Source: CAIXZV01 sp037446495 (GTDB taxonomy: Bacteria > Chloroflexota > Limnocylindria > Limnocylindrales > CSP1-4). From it: 7,277 nucleotides of DNA. Location of the stretch: the NCBI GenBank assembly GCA_037446495.1, contig JBBIIL010000115.1, positions 1 through 7,277 on the forward strand, written 5' to 3'. Below the pieces are notes generated by a model. It did no database searches and was not told the origin of the DNA. It worked only from the letters and a program-made list of their open reading frames with translations. How positions within the stretch are numbered: position 1 is the first letter of the stretch; the number at the start of each line of letters is the position of its first letter. The position numbers and the translations under genes were made by a program. Positions 5,698 through 7,277 of this stretch are shown here, one piece after another.

Positions 5698-7128
5698 ATG
5701 CTGTCCCTCCGCGTCCGGTCCCGAGGCCTTGTAGCCTGGGCTGCGCTCGTGGCTGGAGCGGCGGTGGTCGCCGGGACCTTCGCGGTTGCCGCGCCAGCGC
5801 CGATCGTCGTTGGCGCCGCGTTCCCGCTCACCGGCAACGCCGCCGCGCTCGCGGGCGAGACCCTGCGGGGTGTCCAGCTGGCTGCCGACATGGTCAACGC
5901 CGACGGTGGTGTCGGGGGCCGCCGGATCGCGCTGGACGTGCGTGACCTCAGCGCGGCCGGCGATGCGCCCGCGGTCATGGCCCGCCTTCGCGCAGACGGC
6001 GCATCTGTCGTCATCGGGGCGTACTCGTCCGACCTCTCGGTGCCGGCGTCCGAGGCGGCGTCAGCCGACGGGCTCGTGTACTGGGAGGCGGGTGCCGTGG
6101 CGGACCGCCTGACCGGTCAGGGACTGCCGCTGGTGTTCCGCGTGGGCGCTTCGGGCGCGAACCTGGGAGCCAACTCCGGGGCATTCGCCGTGCAGGAGCT
6201 GGCGCCCCGGCTGGGGCGGACGCCCGCCACCCTGCGCGTCGCCATCGTGGCCGCCCAAGACGACTACGCCACATCCGTGGCTGACGCCGCCGCGCGCGCT
6301 GTCACGGCGGCGGGCGGCCAGATCGTCAGACGCATCGGGTACTCGCTGCTGGCCCCGCAGTTCCCAGCCCTCATGCCCACGCTCGCAGCCGCCCGGCCAG
6401 ACGTCCTGATCCTGGCCTCGCACATCCCAGACGGCGTGGCGTTCCGGCAGGCGATGATCGCCTCCGGGCTCCATGTGGGCGCGTTCATCGGCACGACGAT
6501 GGCCGAGTGCGACCCGGACTTCGCGCGGGCGCTCGGGCCGGATGTGGTGGGCGTCTTCGCCTCGGACCGGCCGGTGGGCGGCTTCCGGCCGGACGCGCTC
6601 GACCCGGGTGCGCGCGCCGTGTATGACCGGCTCGCCACGCTCTGGGCGAAGGACCCGGCCAGCAACCCGCAGTCGAACAGCGGGGCGAACGCCGCACTCG
6701 GCTGGGGCGGCGCGTGGGCCGCGGGTGCCCAGATCGGCTGGCCGTACGGTGTCACGGGCGGGTCGACGACCGCAGGCGCCTCGTCGCTGCCGGTCTCCGG
6801 GCCAGCCTCGACCATGGCCTGGAACGGCCCGACCGAAGAGGGGCTCTCGGGCTTCACGGCGGCCTGGGCGCTGTTCCACGACGTGCTCCCGACCTCGGCT
6901 GGGACCGATGCGCAGGCGGTGGCTGCGGCGGCGCGAGCCATCGACCTGCCGGCAGGCAGCCTGCCGAACGGTGCGGGCCTGCGCTTCTCCGCCGATGCCG
7001 CGACGCTGGGGCAGAACACCCTGGCAGCTGCGGTGATCTGGCAGTGGCAGGCGGTGCGCCACTACACGTTCGTGTGGCCCGAGACCTACGCCACGGGCCA
7101 GATCGCGGACGTGCCGCTGACGCGGTAG
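5698..7128 (+). CDS. Branched-chain amino acid-type ABC transporter substrate-binding protein (LivK-like, Peripla_BP_6)
   Basis: The 476-residue product is a periplasmic-type binding protein of the leucine/isoleucine/valine class, which captures a small ligand outside the cell for import or sensing. Residues 1-32 are a signal peptide with an AVAA site and no cysteine, so unlike most such proteins in one-membrane bacteria it is not an obvious lipoprotein. The mature chain opens with the family pattern IVVGAAFPLTGNAA, then a GETLRGVQLAADMVNADGGVGGR helix region split here as GETLRGV and AADMVNADGG, followed by ASVVIGAYSSDLSVPASEAA in lobe 1. Lobe 2 starts near residue 180 (LRVAIVAAQDDYATSVADAA), and the end carries VWPETYATG, also typical. 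It is about 80-100 residues longer than many LivK proteins, with a Gly/Ser/Trp-rich section near residues 340-385. No permease or ATPase gene lies beside it in the window, so the ligand is unknown. It converges with the hydrolase gene, 29 bases apart. Confidence 0.88.
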   Translation: MLSLRVRSRGLVAWAALVAGAAVVAGTFAVAAPAPIVVGAAFPLTGNAAALAGETLRGVQLAADMVNADGGVGGRRIALDVRDLSAAGDAPAVMARLRADGASVVIGAYSSDLSVPASEAASADGLVYWEAGAVADRLTGQGLPLVFRVGASGANLGANSGAFAVQELAPRLGRTPATLRVAIVAAQDDYATSVADAAARAVTAAGGQIVRRIGYSLLAPQFPALMPTLAAARPDVLILASHIPDGVAFRQAMIASGLHVGAFIGTTMAECDPDFARALGPDVVGVFASDRPVGGFRPDALDPGARAVYDRLATLWAKDPASNPQSNSGANAALGWGGAWAAGAQIGWPYGVTGGSTTAGASSLPVSGPASTMAWNGPTEEGLSGFTAAWALFHDVLPTSAGTDAQAVAAAARAIDLPAGSLPNGAGLRFSADAATLGQNTLAAAVIWQWQAVRHYTFVWPETYATGQIADVPLTR

Positions 7129-7157
7129 GGCTCCCGTTCGGGATCTGCCGCAAGGTG

Positions 7158-7277
7158 TCAGCCGCGCAGCGCGCTCCCCAGGAAGGCCAGCGTCCGCTCC
7201 CACGCGAGCTCGGCCGCCTCGCCGCGATAGGCGTCGCGCGACGGCTCGGCGAACCAGTGGCCCGTGCCGGGATAGCG
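7158..7277 (-). CDS. Dienelactone hydrolase-like alpha/beta hydrolase, C-terminal fragment
   Basis: The last 39 residues of a minus-strand gene are visible; the rest lies beyond the right edge. The fragment begins RYPGTGHWFAEPSRDAY and ends with an AWERTLAFLGSALRG helix before TGA at 7160-7158. A GxGHxF segment followed by a helix ending in TLAFL is typical of the dienelactone hydrolase family, in which that histidine (codon 7259-7257) belongs to the Cys-Asp-His catalytic triad. The cysteine and aspartate would be outside the window. The substrate cannot be told. This frame is too short to be found by length alone; similarity to the family is the evidence. Confidence 0.75.
   Translation of the reverse strand, partial: RYPGTGHWFAEPSRDAYRGEAAELAWERTLAFLGSALRG

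Noticed and set aside
7132..7143. TCCC-GTTC-GGGA hairpin just after the binding-protein stop, as a terminator
   Set aside because: Only a four-base stem with no T-run on either strand; too weak to call.
6061..7203. 380-codon open frame on the minus strand opposite the binding protein
   Set aside because: Arg/Gly-rich shadow of a clearly recognised gene, with no motif or start signal.
1..7277. CRISPR arrays, tRNA or rRNA genes, insertion sequences, phage genes
   Set aside because: No spaced direct repeats, tRNA-like folds, transposase motifs or terminal inverted repeats were recognised on either strand.

Overview
The window is very GC-rich DNA (about 70% or more by eye), densely packed, with codon third positions almost all G or C. 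Coding style, Ala/Pro-rich secreted proteins, GTG starts and -10-like boxes lying 6-8 bases before ATG codons (a leaderless pattern) suggest a high-GC bacterium. The copper-protein set reminds me of uncultured Chloroflexota (Limnocylindria/Ellin6529-like) or Actinobacteria. That placement is inference; there is no rRNA or marker gene here to settle it.

Layout, left to right. (1) Bases 1-34 may hold the first codons of a gene leaving to the left (weak). (2) Bases 127-3579, plus strand: a three-gene run made of a four-helix membrane protein, a secreted C-terminally anchored protein whose mature N-terminus is predicted to be histidine, and a 674-residue CopC-CopD copper-transport fusion with a large extra extracytoplasmic C-terminal region. 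(3) Bases 3588-5589, minus strand: a compact operon of three genes joined by 4-base stop/start overlaps, in the order lipoprotein, CPBP-family intramembrane protease, and a membrane-anchored protein with a segment at each end. It converges on the copper genes with only 8 bases between the stop codons. (4) Bases 5590-5697: a 108-base divergent promoter region. (5) Bases 5698-7128, plus strand: a periplasmic binding protein of the branched-chain amino acid (LivK-like) type with no transporter genes beside it. (6) Bases 7158-7277, minus strand: the C-terminal end of a dienelactone hydrolase-like protein, cut by the window edge.

How the parts may work together: the left block is a copper-handling unit at the membrane. 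The CopC domain keeps the His1/Asp/His copper(II) site and is tied directly to the CopD membrane channel. The two upstream genes probably assist it, judged from position, membrane location and the shared predicted N-terminal histidine. The minus-strand operon appears to be a cell-envelope module in which a membrane-embedded protease is coupled in translation to two exported proteins; its target is unknown. The binding protein and hydrolase look independent. No mobile elements, CRISPR arrays or RNA genes were seen. Nothing is clearly a new defence or mobile system; the most unusual items are the copper-unit accessory proteins and the protease operon.
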